Origin: Martinezella lusitana
Lineage (GTDB): Bacteria > Pseudomonadota > Alphaproteobacteria > Rhizobiales > Rhizobiaceae
DNA length: 64,000 nucleotides
Direction of reading: 5' to 3'
NCBI RefSeq assembly: GCF_016901135.1
Contig: NZ_JAFEVL010000048.1
Coordinates: 620,001-684,000, forward strand
Made by a program: the position numbers and the translations under genes. Position 1 is the stretch's first letter. Each line of letters begins with the position of its first letter. The notes under the pieces are model-generated. The model searched no databases and had not been told where the DNA came from. It saw only the letters and a list, made by a program, of their open reading frames with translations. Shown piece after piece: positions 9,309 through 18,133 of this stretch.

Positions 9309-10208
9309 CTATGGCTGGCTGATGCGCTCCCAGCTTTCGTCCATCTGATTGCGAAACCACGTCATTTGCCGCTTGGCATATTGCCGCGTGGCTGCCGCTC
9401 CGGTTTCGAGAACGTCCTCTCGCGTCATCTCACCTCTTAGCATCGCTGCAATCTGCGACACACCGATCGCCTTCATGACCGGCATCTCCGGCGACAATTC
9501 CAACGCCAGCAGAGCCTGCACTTCGTCCGCAGCACCCATCGCCAGCATCTTTTCGAAACGGCTGTTGATGCGCTCATGCAGCAAGGCGCGGTCGGGCAGC
9601 ACCACGATCTTCCGGGCGCGATCAGGATCGATCACAACTGGCCCGGTCTTCCCCTGAAAGGCGGCGATGGATCGGCCAGTCGCTTCGATCACCTCCAGGG
9701 CGCGAACGATGCGCTGGCCGTCCTGAGGATTGAGAGTTTCAGCAACGGCACTGTCGCGGTCGGCAAGCTCGCGATGCAGCGCCTCGGCTCCCTCCGCCAG
9801 GAACCGTTCCCGCAGACGGCTTCGAATCTCGACAGGAACCTCAGGCATGTCGGAAAGACCGCCTGTCAACGCCTTGAAGTAAAGCCCTGTTCCGCCAACG
9901 AAAACAGGCATTCTCCCCTCCTTGCGCAACCGCTCCACCAATGCGGCGGCTTCGCGCAGCCAGACCCCGGTGGAATAGGCTTGCGCCGCCGGCACATGAC
10001 CATAGAGATGATGCGGAATGCCCTCCATATCCGCCTGCGAAGGCCGAGCGGTCAGCACGCGCAACGTATCGTAAACCTGCATGCTGTCGGCGTTGATGAC
10101 CACGCCGCCATGCGCACGCGCCAATTCAATGGCCAGTGCGGACTTGCCGCTGGCGGTCGGCCCGGTTATCAGGATCGCGTCGATATCGCTCACAAGGTTT
10201 CTGCTCAT
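9309..10208 (-). CDS. miaA: tRNA dimethylallyltransferase
   Basis: MiaA transfers a dimethylallyl group to A37 of tRNAs reading UNN codons, the first step of the ms2i6A modification. The P-loop GPTASGKS is at residues 16-23, followed by the substrate motifs NADSMQVY, DIPH-like GIPHHLYG and FVGGTGLYFKAL, and the C-terminal RQYAKRQMTWFRNQ that contacts tRNA. Length is 299 residues. ATG 10208 fits the family N-terminus; a longer frame adds 19 residues without similarity. Its start codon overlaps the serB start codon on the other strand by two bases. Confidence 0.95.
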   Translation of the reverse strand: MSRNLVSDIDAILITGPTASGKSALAIELARAHGGVVINADSMQVYDTLRVLTARPSQADMEGIPHHLYGHVPAAQAYSTGVWLREAAALVERLRKEGRMPVFVGGTGLYFKALTGGLSDMPEVPVEIRSRLRERFLAEGAEALHRELADRDSAVAETLNPQDGQRIVRALEVIEATGRSIAAFQGKTGPVVIDPDRARKIVVLPDRALLHERINSRFEKMLAMGAADEVQALLALELSPEMPVMKAIGVSQIAAMLRGEMTREDVLETGAAATRQYAKRQMTWFRNQMDESWERISQP

Positions 10209-11097
10209 GGCCTTCGTTGCCACGCTTATTGCCAATCCGTCAAATCCCGTTCTTGCTCCGGCCATCGCCGAACAGGCGGCGGACGCCGTCGGGGCTTCAG
10301 GGCTCTATTGGTTGGCCGACGGCATCGCCTGCGATATCGCGCTGCGTGATGATGCCGACCTGCAGGCGGCGGAAGCCGGCATTCTCGCCGTCATCGGCGG
10401 CGCGCCGATCGACCTGGTGATCCAGGAAGCCGAAATGCGTCGCAAGAAATTGCTAATCGCCGACATGGATTCGACCATGATCGGCCAGGAATGCATCGAC
10501 GAGCTCGCGGCCGAAGTCGGTCTGAAGGAGAAGGTCGCCGACATCACGGCCCGCGCCATGAACGGCGAGATTGCCTTCGAGCCCGCCCTGCGCGAGCGTG
10601 TGGCTCTGCTGAAGGGCCTGCCGCTTTCCGTGGTCGACGATGTCATCGCAAAACGCATCACCCTGACGCCGGGCGGCCCTGAGCTGATCGCCACGATGAA
10701 AGCGAAGGGCTATTACGCCGCCCTCGTTTCCGGCGGCTTCACCGTCTTTACGAACCGCATCGGCGCGACATTGGGCTTCGACGAGGATCGCGCCAATATC
10801 CTGCTGGAGGAAAATGGCGTTCTGACGGGCCTTGTCCAAGAACCGATCCTCGGCAAGCAGGCCAAGGTGGATGCGCTGAACGAGATCGCCGAAAAGCTCG
10901 GAATTTCGACGGATGACGCGCTCGCCGTCGGCGACGGCGCCAACGATCTCGGCATGCTGCAGCTCGCCGGCGCGGGCGTCGCGCTCCACGCCAAGCCGAC
11001 GGTTTCAGCGCAAGCCCGAATGCGCATCGACCACGGCGATCTGACCGCCCTGCTCTATCTTCAGGGCTATCGAAAGACCGACTTCATCAAACCATAA
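10207..11097 (+). CDS. serB: Phosphoserine phosphatase
   Basis: This is a haloacid-dehalogenase phosphatase that releases serine from phosphoserine, the last step of serine synthesis. Catalytic Asp86 and Asp88 are in LLIADMDST, the second motif is VSGGF, and the Mg-binding motif is GDGANDLGML. The roughly 75-residue N-terminal extension is the ACT-like part usual for the family. Length is 296 residues. ATG 10207 has AAGG nine bases upstream. It is divergent from miaA with overlapping start codons, so each promoter must lie inside the other gene or very close to it. Confidence 0.95.
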   Translation: MAFVATLIANPSNPVLAPAIAEQAADAVGASGLYWLADGIACDIALRDDADLQAAEAGILAVIGGAPIDLVIQEAEMRRKKLLIADMDSTMIGQECIDELAAEVGLKEKVADITARAMNGEIAFEPALRERVALLKGLPLSVVDDVIAKRITLTPGGPELIATMKAKGYYAALVSGGFTVFTNRIGATLGFDEDRANILLEENGVLTGLVQEPILGKQAKVDALNEIAEKLGISTDDALAVGDGANDLGMLQLAGAGVALHAKPTVSAQARMRIDHGDLTALLYLQGYRKTDFIKP

Positions 11098-11122
11098 GAC
11101 CGGCGGAAATCGCCGATACCGG

Positions 11123-11695
11123 ATGCCATCGATGATCATCACCGAAACCGAACGCCTCATCATCCGCAACTGGCGCGAGACGGATCGCGATCTGGCCTTC
11201 GAGATCAATTCGGACGAGGCCGTCATGGAATTCTTTCCCTTCCGCCGCAACCGCGCGGAAGCAGATGCCTTTTTCGACCGCGTTCACTCGATGATCGCCG
11301 AAACCGGCCTCGGCTTCTATGCCCTGGAGAACAAATCGACCGGCGAGACGATCGGCTTTTGCGGGCTGGCGCGTGTCGATCACCTGGAGCCCCACATAGC
11401 CAAGGGCACGGTCGAAATCGGCTGGCGGCTGGCGGTCCGCTTCTGGGGCAAGGGATTTGCCAGCGAGGCAGCACGAGGGCTTCTCGCCCACGGTTTCGAA
11501 AAACTCGGTCTCGACCAGATCGTATCCTTTGCCGTACACGACAACATCAGGTCGACCTCCGTCATGGAGCGGATCGGCATGCATCGCGTCGCCGGTGGCG
11601 ATTTCGACCATCCCAACGTGCCTGACACCTACCCACACCTGAAACGTCATGTGCTTTATCGCCTGACCGTGGATGAATGGCGCGCCGGACGATGA
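11123..11695 (+). CDS. GNAT-family N-acetyltransferase (RimJ/RimL-like), first of a tandem pair
   Basis: This is an acetyl-CoA-dependent N-acetyltransferase of the RimJ/RimL type (Acetyltransf_3). The opening ITETERLIIRNWRETD, EIGWRLAVRFWGKGFASEAA (acetyl-CoA pyrophosphate-binding region) and NIRSTSVMERIGM are typical. The target could be a protein N-terminus, an amino acid or an antibiotic and cannot be told. An ATG at 11132 is an alternative start. The next gene is a paralogue overlapping it by four bases, which points to tandem duplication and coupled translation. Confidence 0.85.
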   Translation: MPSMIITETERLIIRNWRETDRDLAFEINSDEAVMEFFPFRRNRAEADAFFDRVHSMIAETGLGFYALENKSTGETIGFCGLARVDHLEPHIAKGTVEIGWRLAVRFWGKGFASEAARGLLAHGFEKLGLDQIVSFAVHDNIRSTSVMERIGMHRVAGGDFDHPNVPDTYPHLKRHVLYRLTVDEWRAGR

Positions 11696-12264
11696 CCGTC
11701 ATCGAGACGCCCCGGCTGATCCTGCGACCCTGCCGGGAAGAGGATCGGGATCTGTTCTACGAACTCAGTTCCGATCCCGCAGTGCTTGCGTTCTTTCCCT
11801 TTCGCCGCAGTCGAGCAGATGCCGATGCTGTCTTCGCCATGGTCCGGAGCATCGTCCCGGAACCCGGCTTCGATCTTCTCGTGATGGCTTTGAAGCAGAG
11901 CGGCGAAGCGATCGGCCTTTGCGGGCTGTCGAAGCCGCAGCTCGAGCCCCATCTTCCGAAGGACGCGGTGGAAATCGGCTGGCGGATTTCAGCGCGCCAC
12001 TGGCGCAATGGCTATGCCACAGAAGCCGGCCTGGCAATCTTGCGCCACGCCTTCGAGACGCTGAAGCTTGATGAAATCCTGTCGATCGCCGTTCACGACA
12101 ACCGTCGTGCCCTGACGGTCATGCAAGGGATCGGCATGCATCCGGATCCGGCCATCGATTTCGACCACCCGCAGATTCCGGACACGCATCCGCAATTAAA
12201 GCGCCATGTCGTCTACCGCCTGCGTGCCGCCGAATGGCGGTCGCCGGGGCAAACGGAAAACTGA
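11692..12264 (+). CDS. GNAT-family N-acetyltransferase (RimJ/RimL-like), second of a tandem pair
   Basis: This paralogue of the preceding gene shares its plan: IETPRLILRPCREED, FFPFRRSRADAD, VEIGWRISARHWRNGYATEA, and the shared C-terminal pattern DFDHP..PDTHP.LKRHVVYRL. About half the aligned residues look identical by eye. ATG 11692 overlaps the upstream stop as ATGA; an ATG 15 bases earlier is less likely. The substrate is unknown. It is convergent with degP, five bases away. Confidence 0.85.
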   Translation: MTVIETPRLILRPCREEDRDLFYELSSDPAVLAFFPFRRSRADADAVFAMVRSIVPEPGFDLLVMALKQSGEAIGLCGLSKPQLEPHLPKDAVEIGWRISARHWRNGYATEAGLAILRHAFETLKLDEILSIAVHDNRRALTVMQGIGMHPDPAIDFDHPQIPDTHPQLKRHVVYRLRAAEWRSPGQTEN

Positions 12265-12269
12265 CGTCT

Positions 12270-13982
12270 CTATTCGAGAGCAACAGCGATAAAGCGCAAG
12301 TCGCCACTTGGAGACGCGATCATCAACTGCGCGTTGCGGCGGCCTTCACGCTTCAGCGAGGCCACCTTTTCCGATGCGGCACTCGGCGTCTGCACGAATT
12401 CCTGCGCGACTTCGACGACGACATCCCCGGGTTTCAGGCCCTTCTCGGCGGCAGCCGAACCCGGCGCAACTTCCGTGATGACGACGCCATCGACGCTATC
12501 GGCGATACCGAAGCTCTTGCGGTTCTCGGCCGTCATCGTCGCCAGCTTCATGCCGAGTATATTTGTGTTTGCCTGGGCCGGCGGCTGAGTCTGCGGCGAC
12601 TGCTGCTGGTTGTCACCCTGGTCCTGTCCATCCATGCCATCATCATTGCCGTCATCGCTCCCGTCCGGATTGATGACGCCGTCGCGATTGGCGTCGCCAT
12701 CAGGCGCAAGCTGAGGCTGCTTGTCCTTGTCGGTGGTCGCCGCTGCCGCCTGATCGCTATTCTCCAGTCGGCCAAGCGTGACCTTGACGGTCTGTTCCTT
12801 GCCGTCGCGGAAGATGATCACATCGACTTCCTTGCCGACCGGGCTTTCGGCGACGACACGCGGCAGGTCGCGCATCTCAGCCACATCCTTGCCGTCGAAT
12901 TTCAGGATGACGTCACCTGCCTTGATGGTGCCGTTGTCGACGGGGCCGCCCTTGATGACGCCGGCCACGAGCGCGCCCTTCGCGCTGCCGAGACCGAGAC
13001 TGTTGGCGACATCATCCGTTACCGGCTGAATACGGACGCCAAGCCAGCCGCGACGGGTTTCGCCGAAATCCCTGAGCTGCTTGACGACGCCCTCGGCCAG
13101 CTCCGACGGCACGGCAAAGCCGATGCCGATCGAGCCGCCGCTCGGGGAGATGATGGCCGTGTTGATGCCGATCACCTCACCCTTCATGTTGAAGAGCGGA
13201 CCGCCGGAATTACCCTTGTTGATCGCCGCATCCGTCTGGATGAAATTGTCGTAGGGACCGGCATTGATGTTTCGCCCGCGCGCGGAAACGATGCCGATGG
13301 TCACGGATCCACCCAGGCCGAAGGGATTGCCGATCGCCATCACCCAGTCACCGATCCTCATCTTGGAGGAATCGCCGAACTTCACCGCCGTCAGCGGGTG
13401 CTTCGGCTCGACCTTGAGGAGCGAAAGATCGGTCTTCGTATCGGTTCCGATCAGCTTCGCCTTCAGCTTCGTCCCGTTCGGGAAGATCGCCTCGATATCA
13501 TCGGCGCCTTCGATGACGTGGTTGTTGGTGACGATATAGCCGGCCGCATCGATGACGAAGCCGGAGCCGAGCGAGCTCACCTTGCGGTTGCTGTCGTCAT
13601 TATTCCTGTTCTTGAAGAAATCGTTGAAGAAATCCTGGAAAGGCGAATTGTCCGGCACCTTCGGCGTCGCCGGACCATCACCCTCGTCCTTCACCTTCTG
13701 CGAAGTGGAGATGTTGACGACGGCATCGAGCAAACCGGAAGCAAGATCTGCAACCGAAGCAGGGCCGGCATTCATCGCCGGGTTCATCGTCATCGTCGGT
13801 GTGTCCGCAGGCGGCGTCTGGTTGTCGGTGGCTGCCGGTGCCTGAGCACCCGCAGCCGCGCCGCTATTCTGCGTCTGCGCGTGGGCCTGTCCGGCACCAC
13901 CCACGACGGGACCGGCAATCAGCGCCATGCTGGCCAGCAAAGCGAACGAACGTCTGAAAGGCAGGCGAATGGTCGGGGCCAT
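12270..13982 (-). CDS. degP: Periplasmic serine protease/chaperone, Do family
   Basis: DegP/HtrA degrades or refolds damaged envelope proteins. A signal peptide ends near residue 36 (AQAHAQ). The catalytic triad is His155 (TNNHVIEG), Asp185 (TDLSLL) and Ser259 (GNSGG). Two PDZ domains follow, at about 310-405 and 475-565. The linker between them (about 410-470) is rich in Asp, Gln and Gly and holds an EF-hand-like loop at 430-441 (DANRDGVINPDG), which is unusual. At 570 residues it is longer than E. coli DegP, mainly through that linker and the N-terminal low-complexity stretch. It lies downstream of hflKC behind a terminator, so it probably has its own promoter. Confidence 0.94.
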   Translation of the reverse strand: MAPTIRLPFRRSFALLASMALIAGPVVGGAGQAHAQTQNSGAAAGAQAPAATDNQTPPADTPTMTMNPAMNAGPASVADLASGLLDAVVNISTSQKVKDEGDGPATPKVPDNSPFQDFFNDFFKNRNNDDSNRKVSSLGSGFVIDAAGYIVTNNHVIEGADDIEAIFPNGTKLKAKLIGTDTKTDLSLLKVEPKHPLTAVKFGDSSKMRIGDWVMAIGNPFGLGGSVTIGIVSARGRNINAGPYDNFIQTDAAINKGNSGGPLFNMKGEVIGINTAIISPSGGSIGIGFAVPSELAEGVVKQLRDFGETRRGWLGVRIQPVTDDVANSLGLGSAKGALVAGVIKGGPVDNGTIKAGDVILKFDGKDVAEMRDLPRVVAESPVGKEVDVIIFRDGKEQTVKVTLGRLENSDQAAAATTDKDKQPQLAPDGDANRDGVINPDGSDDGNDDGMDGQDQGDNQQQSPQTQPPAQANTNILGMKLATMTAENRKSFGIADSVDGVVITEVAPGSAAAEKGLKPGDVVVEVAQEFVQTPSAASEKVASLKREGRRNAQLMIASPSGDLRFIAVALE

Positions 13983-14124
13983 CAGGCATCCTCATCGATA
14001 AAGGGAAATCTTGAATAAGCATCAACATAAGGCGGAATGATGAAGCGTGAAATCACCTTTTTGCGAAATCCCCGAACCTCAATCCGACCAGGGACTTGAT
14101 GGCGAAGGTGACACGGTTTCGGCT

Positions 14125-14154
14125 AAAGAAAAGGGCCGCCGTGAGGCAGCCCTT
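14125..14154 (-). terminator. Intrinsic terminator after hflC
   Basis: On the minus strand AAGGGCTGCC and GGCGGCCCTT form a stem around TCAC, with one mismatch, followed by a T-rich TTTTCTTT tail. It lies 22 bases after the hflC stop and separates hflKC from degP. Confidence 0.8.
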
Positions 14155-14175
14155 CGATTTCAGCGGGTTGACGCC

Positions 14176-15117
14176 TCAGTTCGCCGGAGTCGTCGTCGGA
14201 TTGGCCAGCGCCGGCGCGGCGGAATTGGGCGCAGTGCCGTTAGGACTATCGAAGAACTTGAAGAAGTCCGACTTGTTCGGCGGCAGGACCAGCGTCTTGC
14301 CACCTGAGACGAACGCCTTGTTGTAGGCGGCCATCGTGCGATAGAATTCGTAGAAATTCGGATCGCGCGATGAGGCACCGGCGAAGATGCCGTTGCGCTC
14401 GGCTTCACCCTGACCGCGCAAGACCTCCGAATCCCTCTGCGCATCCGCGAGGAGCTCGACGACCTGACGGTCCGCGATCGCGCGGCGGCGCTGGCCTTCT
14501 TCGTTACCCCGTGCGCGGAGGAGCTCGGCTTCCGCCAAACGCTCGGCCTTCATACGATCGTAAGTATTCTGCGACACTTCCTGAGACAGGTCCGTGCGGC
14601 GGATGCGGACATCCTCGATATTGAGACCGAGCGTCTCGGCATCGCGACGCAGATCGTCCCGCACTTCTGTCATCATCGACGCGCGTTCGTTGGACAATGC
14701 CGCTTCGAAGTTGCGCAGACCGTAGACACGACGCAGCGAGGCGTCGAGGCGAGTTCTGAGACGGGATTCCGCCGCATCGCGATCGCCCGACACCGCCTCG
14801 CGGAACTTGCGAGCATCGGTGATCTTGTAGACGACGAAAGCATCGACCTCGTAGAACTTGCCGCCCGACACCTGGACGCGGATATTGTCCAGATCGAAAC
14901 GGAGTTCCTGCAGCTGGATGTATTGAACGCGGTCAGCATCCATGAAGGCGAAGGGCAGCTTGAAATAGAGCCCCGGCTCCGCCTTGACTGCGCGGATCTG
15001 GCCGAAACGCAGGACGATTGCCTGCTCCCGGGCATTGACCACGAACACCGACGAATAAACGAGCAGCAGCAGCACCGCGAGCGCGATGAGAATGGTTGGC
15101 AAACGGCTGGACGTCAT
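14176..15117 (-). CDS. hflC: HflC, subunit of the FtsH-regulating HflKC complex
   Basis: This is an SPFH/band-7 membrane protein that with HflK forms a cage around the FtsH protease and tunes membrane protein turnover. A single N-terminal membrane segment is at residues 8-28. The band-7 domain follows (REQAIVLRFGQIRAVKAEPGLYFKLPF). A coiled-coil region (ERLAEAELLRARGNEEGQRR) comes next, then a Pro/Ala-rich tail. Its ATG overlaps the hflK stop by one base (TAATG), so translation is coupled. Confidence 0.95.
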   Translation of the reverse strand: MTSSRLPTILIALAVLLLLVYSSVFVVNAREQAIVLRFGQIRAVKAEPGLYFKLPFAFMDADRVQYIQLQELRFDLDNIRVQVSGGKFYEVDAFVVYKITDARKFREAVSGDRDAAESRLRTRLDASLRRVYGLRNFEAALSNERASMMTEVRDDLRRDAETLGLNIEDVRIRRTDLSQEVSQNTYDRMKAERLAEAELLRARGNEEGQRRRAIADRQVVELLADAQRDSEVLRGQGEAERNGIFAGASSRDPNFYEFYRTMAAYNKAFVSGGKTLVLPPNKSDFFKFFDSPNGTAPNSAAPALANPTTTPAN

Positions 15118-16244
15118 TATTTGGCCTCCGGCTGAGCTGCAGTGGCGGGCTTGCCCGCCTGCGTCGCGGGCTGCTTGCCGAGGTCGTTCAGCGGCAGATA
15201 GGGCACGACGCCCTGCTTGTCGTCGATGATGACACTGTTGGAATTGCCGATGACGGTCTCCATGGTTTCAAGGAACAGCCGCTTGCGGGTGACTTCCGGC
15301 GCCTTGATATACTCGTCGTAGATCGAGATGAAGCGCTGCGCCTCACCCTGAGCTTCCTTTACGACACGATCCTTGTAGGCAGCCGCTTCTTCGCGGATCT
15401 GAGCCGCGCGACCACGAGCCTGCCCTAGCTGCTGGTTGGCGTACTGATTGGCTTCTTCAACCTGCTGGTCTTCGTTCTGCTCGGCGCGCTGCACTTCTTC
15501 GAACGCATCCGCCACTTCGCGCGGCGGTGCTACATCCTCGATCGGCACGGCAGTAATGGAGATGCCGGCGCCGTAGCGGTCCAGCGTATCCTGGATGATG
15601 GCCCTCACCTGAACGGCGATTTCCTGGCGGTTATCGCGATAGATGTCCTGGGCGGGACGGCGGCCGACGATTTCGCGCATGGCGCTTTCGGCAACCTGCT
15701 GCAGCGTTTCGTCGGGACTTTCGAGATTGAAGAGATAGGATTGCGGATTGGTTACCACAAAGAGAACCGAGAACTGGACGTTGACGATATTCTGATCGCC
15801 CGTCAGCATCAGGCCGGCATTCGAACCGGCAGCCGAGCGACCGCCTATATTGCGCTGCTGTTCCGTGACCTTCACGAACTCAACGCGATCCATCGGCCAG
15901 AAATGGAAATGCAGGCCGGGCATCGAGACTTCCTCGCGCGGCTTGCCGAAACGCAGTTCCACACCACGCTCGTCAGGCTGCACCGTATAGATGCACTGGA
16001 TCAGCCAGAAAACACCGATAACCGCTGCAATGATGAGGAAGACACCTGCATTAAAGCCACCAGGGATAAAGCCCCTCAACCGGTCCTGGCCGCGGCGAAT
16101 AATATCCTCGAGATCCGGAGGCCCTCCGTTGCCGCTTCCCCGCGGCCGGTTCGGTCCTTGCCCCCAAGGTCCCTGATTATTTCCACCGCCGCCGCCGCCG
16201 CCCCATGGGCCACCGCCGCCGCCATTCTGATTGCTCCAAGGCAT
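15117..16244 (-). CDS. hflK: HflK, subunit of the FtsH-regulating HflKC complex
   Basis: This is the HflC partner. It has a Gly-rich cytoplasmic N-terminus (runs of GGGGG in residues 8-30), one membrane segment near residues 70-92, and the SPFH domain starting at VQPDERGVELRFGKP. A coiled coil with alternating charged residues follows (QREEAAAYKDRVVKEAQGEA region). Length is about 375 residues, normal for the family. ATG 16244 is preferred over the TTG just before it because AGAGG sits six bases upstream. It is first in the hflK-hflC pair. Confidence 0.95.
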   Translation of the reverse strand: MPWSNQNGGGGGPWGGGGGGGNNQGPWGQGPNRPRGSGNGGPPDLEDIIRRGQDRLRGFIPGGFNAGVFLIIAAVIGVFWLIQCIYTVQPDERGVELRFGKPREEVSMPGLHFHFWPMDRVEFVKVTEQQRNIGGRSAAGSNAGLMLTGDQNIVNVQFSVLFVVTNPQSYLFNLESPDETLQQVAESAMREIVGRRPAQDIYRDNRQEIAVQVRAIIQDTLDRYGAGISITAVPIEDVAPPREVADAFEEVQRAEQNEDQQVEEANQYANQQLGQARGRAAQIREEAAAYKDRVVKEAQGEAQRFISIYDEYIKAPEVTRKRLFLETMETVIGNSNSVIIDDKQGVVPYLPLNDLGKQPATQAGKPATAAQPEAK

Positions 16245-16407
16245 CAAAACCTCTTTGTTTGTTGACTCCCAGCACCGCGCCGAACCCGCAAAATTAGCAG
16301 GCAGCAGCGATTGCTTCCCGTTATAGGTATCGACGCACCTGCTTTCAACGCAACTTCAGGAAGTTCGGCGGATTAACTGGAAAATATTTGAATTTTCGGG
16401 GCAGCCC

Positions 16408-16926
16408 TTATGCATTTCGCCTAAAATAACTGACGAAACGCGTCGGGTAGGTATCTTTCTCGCCGGCGGGCACGGCAAGCTCGCTGTCGACCTGCCAAAG
16501 GGCGGGATCGATGGCCGGGAAGGAGGTGTCGCCATCCACCTCCGCCTCGACATGCGTGATGAGCAACCGGTCTGCCAGACCGATCGCCTGCCGATAGATC
16601 TCGCCGCCGCCCAGAATGCAGATCTCGTCGACGCCGCTCTCCATCGCAAGGCGGGCAGCGGCATCGATGGCTTCGCTGAGCGAATGCACCACCGTTACGC
16701 CTTCTGGCGAAAAGCTTGCGTCGCGAGTGATGACGACATTCGGTCGGCCGGGCAGCGGCTTGCCGATCGACTGGAACGTCTTGCGTCCCATGATGACGGG
16801 CTTGCCGAGGGTCATCGCCTTGAAGCGCTTGAGATCGGACGACTGTCGCCAGGGCATGGCGCCATCGCGCCCGATAATGCCATTGCGCGAAACGGCAACG
16901 ACGATGGTCTTGATCGGCTGGGTCAT
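16408..16926 (-). CDS. folA: Dihydrofolate reductase
   Basis: This enzyme reduces dihydrofolate to tetrahydrofolate with NADPH, restoring the folate used by thymidylate synthase. The active-site region is NGIIGRDGAMPW with Asp31 as the catalytic acid. NADPH contacts are in VIMGRKTFQSIG and ILGGGEIY. Length is 172 residues. ATG 16926 is preceded by GAGGGAGGAAGC, a near-ideal ribosome site, so the 32-residue upstream extension of the open frame is discarded. hflK follows on the same strand. thyA, often adjacent in related bacteria, is about 9.4 kb away here. Confidence 0.95.
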   Translation of the reverse strand: MTQPIKTIVVAVSRNGIIGRDGAMPWRQSSDLKRFKAMTLGKPVIMGRKTFQSIGKPLPGRPNVVITRDASFSPEGVTVVHSLSEAIDAAARLAMESGVDEICILGGGEIYRQAIGLADRLLITHVEAEVDGDTSFPAIDPALWQVDSELAVPAGEKDTYPTRFVSYFRRNA

Positions 16927-17033
16927 GCTTCCTCCCTCAAACAACGTCACCGCCGCCTTAGGCGAGTCGGCCTCATGATTCCATTGCATGATAGCGCTGA
17001 CATCAGGTGGAGAGCACCCCACTTGTAGCTCGA

Positions 17034-17867
17034 TCAGCCGCCATTAAGCTCGTCGAGCTGCCCGGCCAACACCCCGCCATCTTCGCGATCATCCGCCATC
17101 TTGCGGTAAAGACCGGCCATGCCTTTGAATATCAGCGCGGCGGGATCGTCTTTACCGAGGAAATCCGAAATCTCCTCCATCTCCGCGACCCAGCGATAGG
17201 CCTTCGGATACATGTCCGGAATGCCCTGCACAAATTTCGCATCGAGATCCGGCAGGCTTTCCTGAAGTTCGCGCTTCAGGGCCTCGTCCGCTCCGGAGCG
17301 GATCGCGGCGAGCAGCATGGCTGTCCCAAGGCCCGTCACGCCCTTGTTGATTCCGGCATAGCACATCTTCAGCGCCGACGCGGCGCCGATCGGCCCATCG
17401 ATGCGGCGCACCTGAAGCCCGCGTTCGGCCAGCACGGCGCTGTCGTTGGCCGCATCTCCGCTGACATAAAGCTTGGGTCCCTTCTGGCCGGGCTTCGGTG
17501 GGCCGCCGATAATGGAACCATCAAGAACCACGCCGCAATCGCTGGCGAAGATCGCGGCGACCTGCGTCATCGTCTGCGGCGAAATCGCGTTGCAGTCCAT
17601 GAACGTCGTCCTCGTGCCGCGCCGACGCACGGCGGTAGCGATCTGCTCGGCCACGTCGACGGCATTGGCGGGCGGGACGATGGAAAGGATGAGGCCGGCT
17701 CCGGCGATATTGTCCAGTCCGACGACGTCCATGCCCACAGACTTCGCTCGATCGACCGTCGCCGCAGAACGACCTTCGAGATAGGTCAGCACCTTCGCGC
17801 CGTTCTCGACCAAACGCCTCGCAATGGCGCTGCCCATCGCGCCGGCTCCGATGACTGCGATATCCAC
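17034..17867 (-). CDS. NAD(P)-binding dehydrogenase with DUF1932 C-terminal domain
   Basis: The fold is that of the 6-phosphogluconate/3-hydroxyisobutyrate dehydrogenase superfamily. The Rossmann glycine motif is VIGAGAMGSAIA (residues 5-16). MDCNAISP and GSIIGGPP match the substrate-side motifs of the DUF1932 branch, and Lys in SALKMCYAGINKG is the probable catalytic lysine. The exact substrate, presumably a short hydroxyacid, is unknown. The start is GTG 17867, preceded by a strong AAGGAGAT; no ATG fits. It is divergent from the liv-like transporter, and a paralogue lies at the far end of that transporter, so both probably act on the imported compound. Confidence 0.82.
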   Translation of the reverse strand: MDIAVIGAGAMGSAIARRLVENGAKVLTYLEGRSAATVDRAKSVGMDVVGLDNIAGAGLILSIVPPANAVDVAEQIATAVRRRGTRTTFMDCNAISPQTMTQVAAIFASDCGVVLDGSIIGGPPKPGQKGPKLYVSGDAANDSAVLAERGLQVRRIDGPIGAASALKMCYAGINKGVTGLGTAMLLAAIRSGADEALKRELQESLPDLDAKFVQGIPDMYPKAYRWVAEMEEISDFLGKDDPAALIFKGMAGLYRKMADDREDGGVLAGQLDELNGG

Positions 17868-18133
17868 GACCGATCTCCTTCTCCATACAAGGACGACAAC
17901 ATAACGCCTCGCGGCCGGCCAGACGAGCGGAATGCCGCGCGGTAACGATAAGTTTTTGACGATTGGCGACGGCACAAAAACGATCTGCCGAGACAGGCAC
18001 TATAGCTTTTTCTTATAGGCAGCCGACCATTTCGAAATGGGCAATTGCCGCGCTTCCCGTCATCCCTAGTCGCCAGTCAAGACCCATCAGGGCGAGCAGC
18101 CTCGACGTGGCATTGACGGGACACGGAGGAGAA

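Noticed and set aside
12234-14018. An open frame of 594 codons on the plus strand
   Set aside because: It is the antisense of degP, whose protease triad and PDZ domains are unmistakable. The translated sequence is Arg/His-rich without domains.
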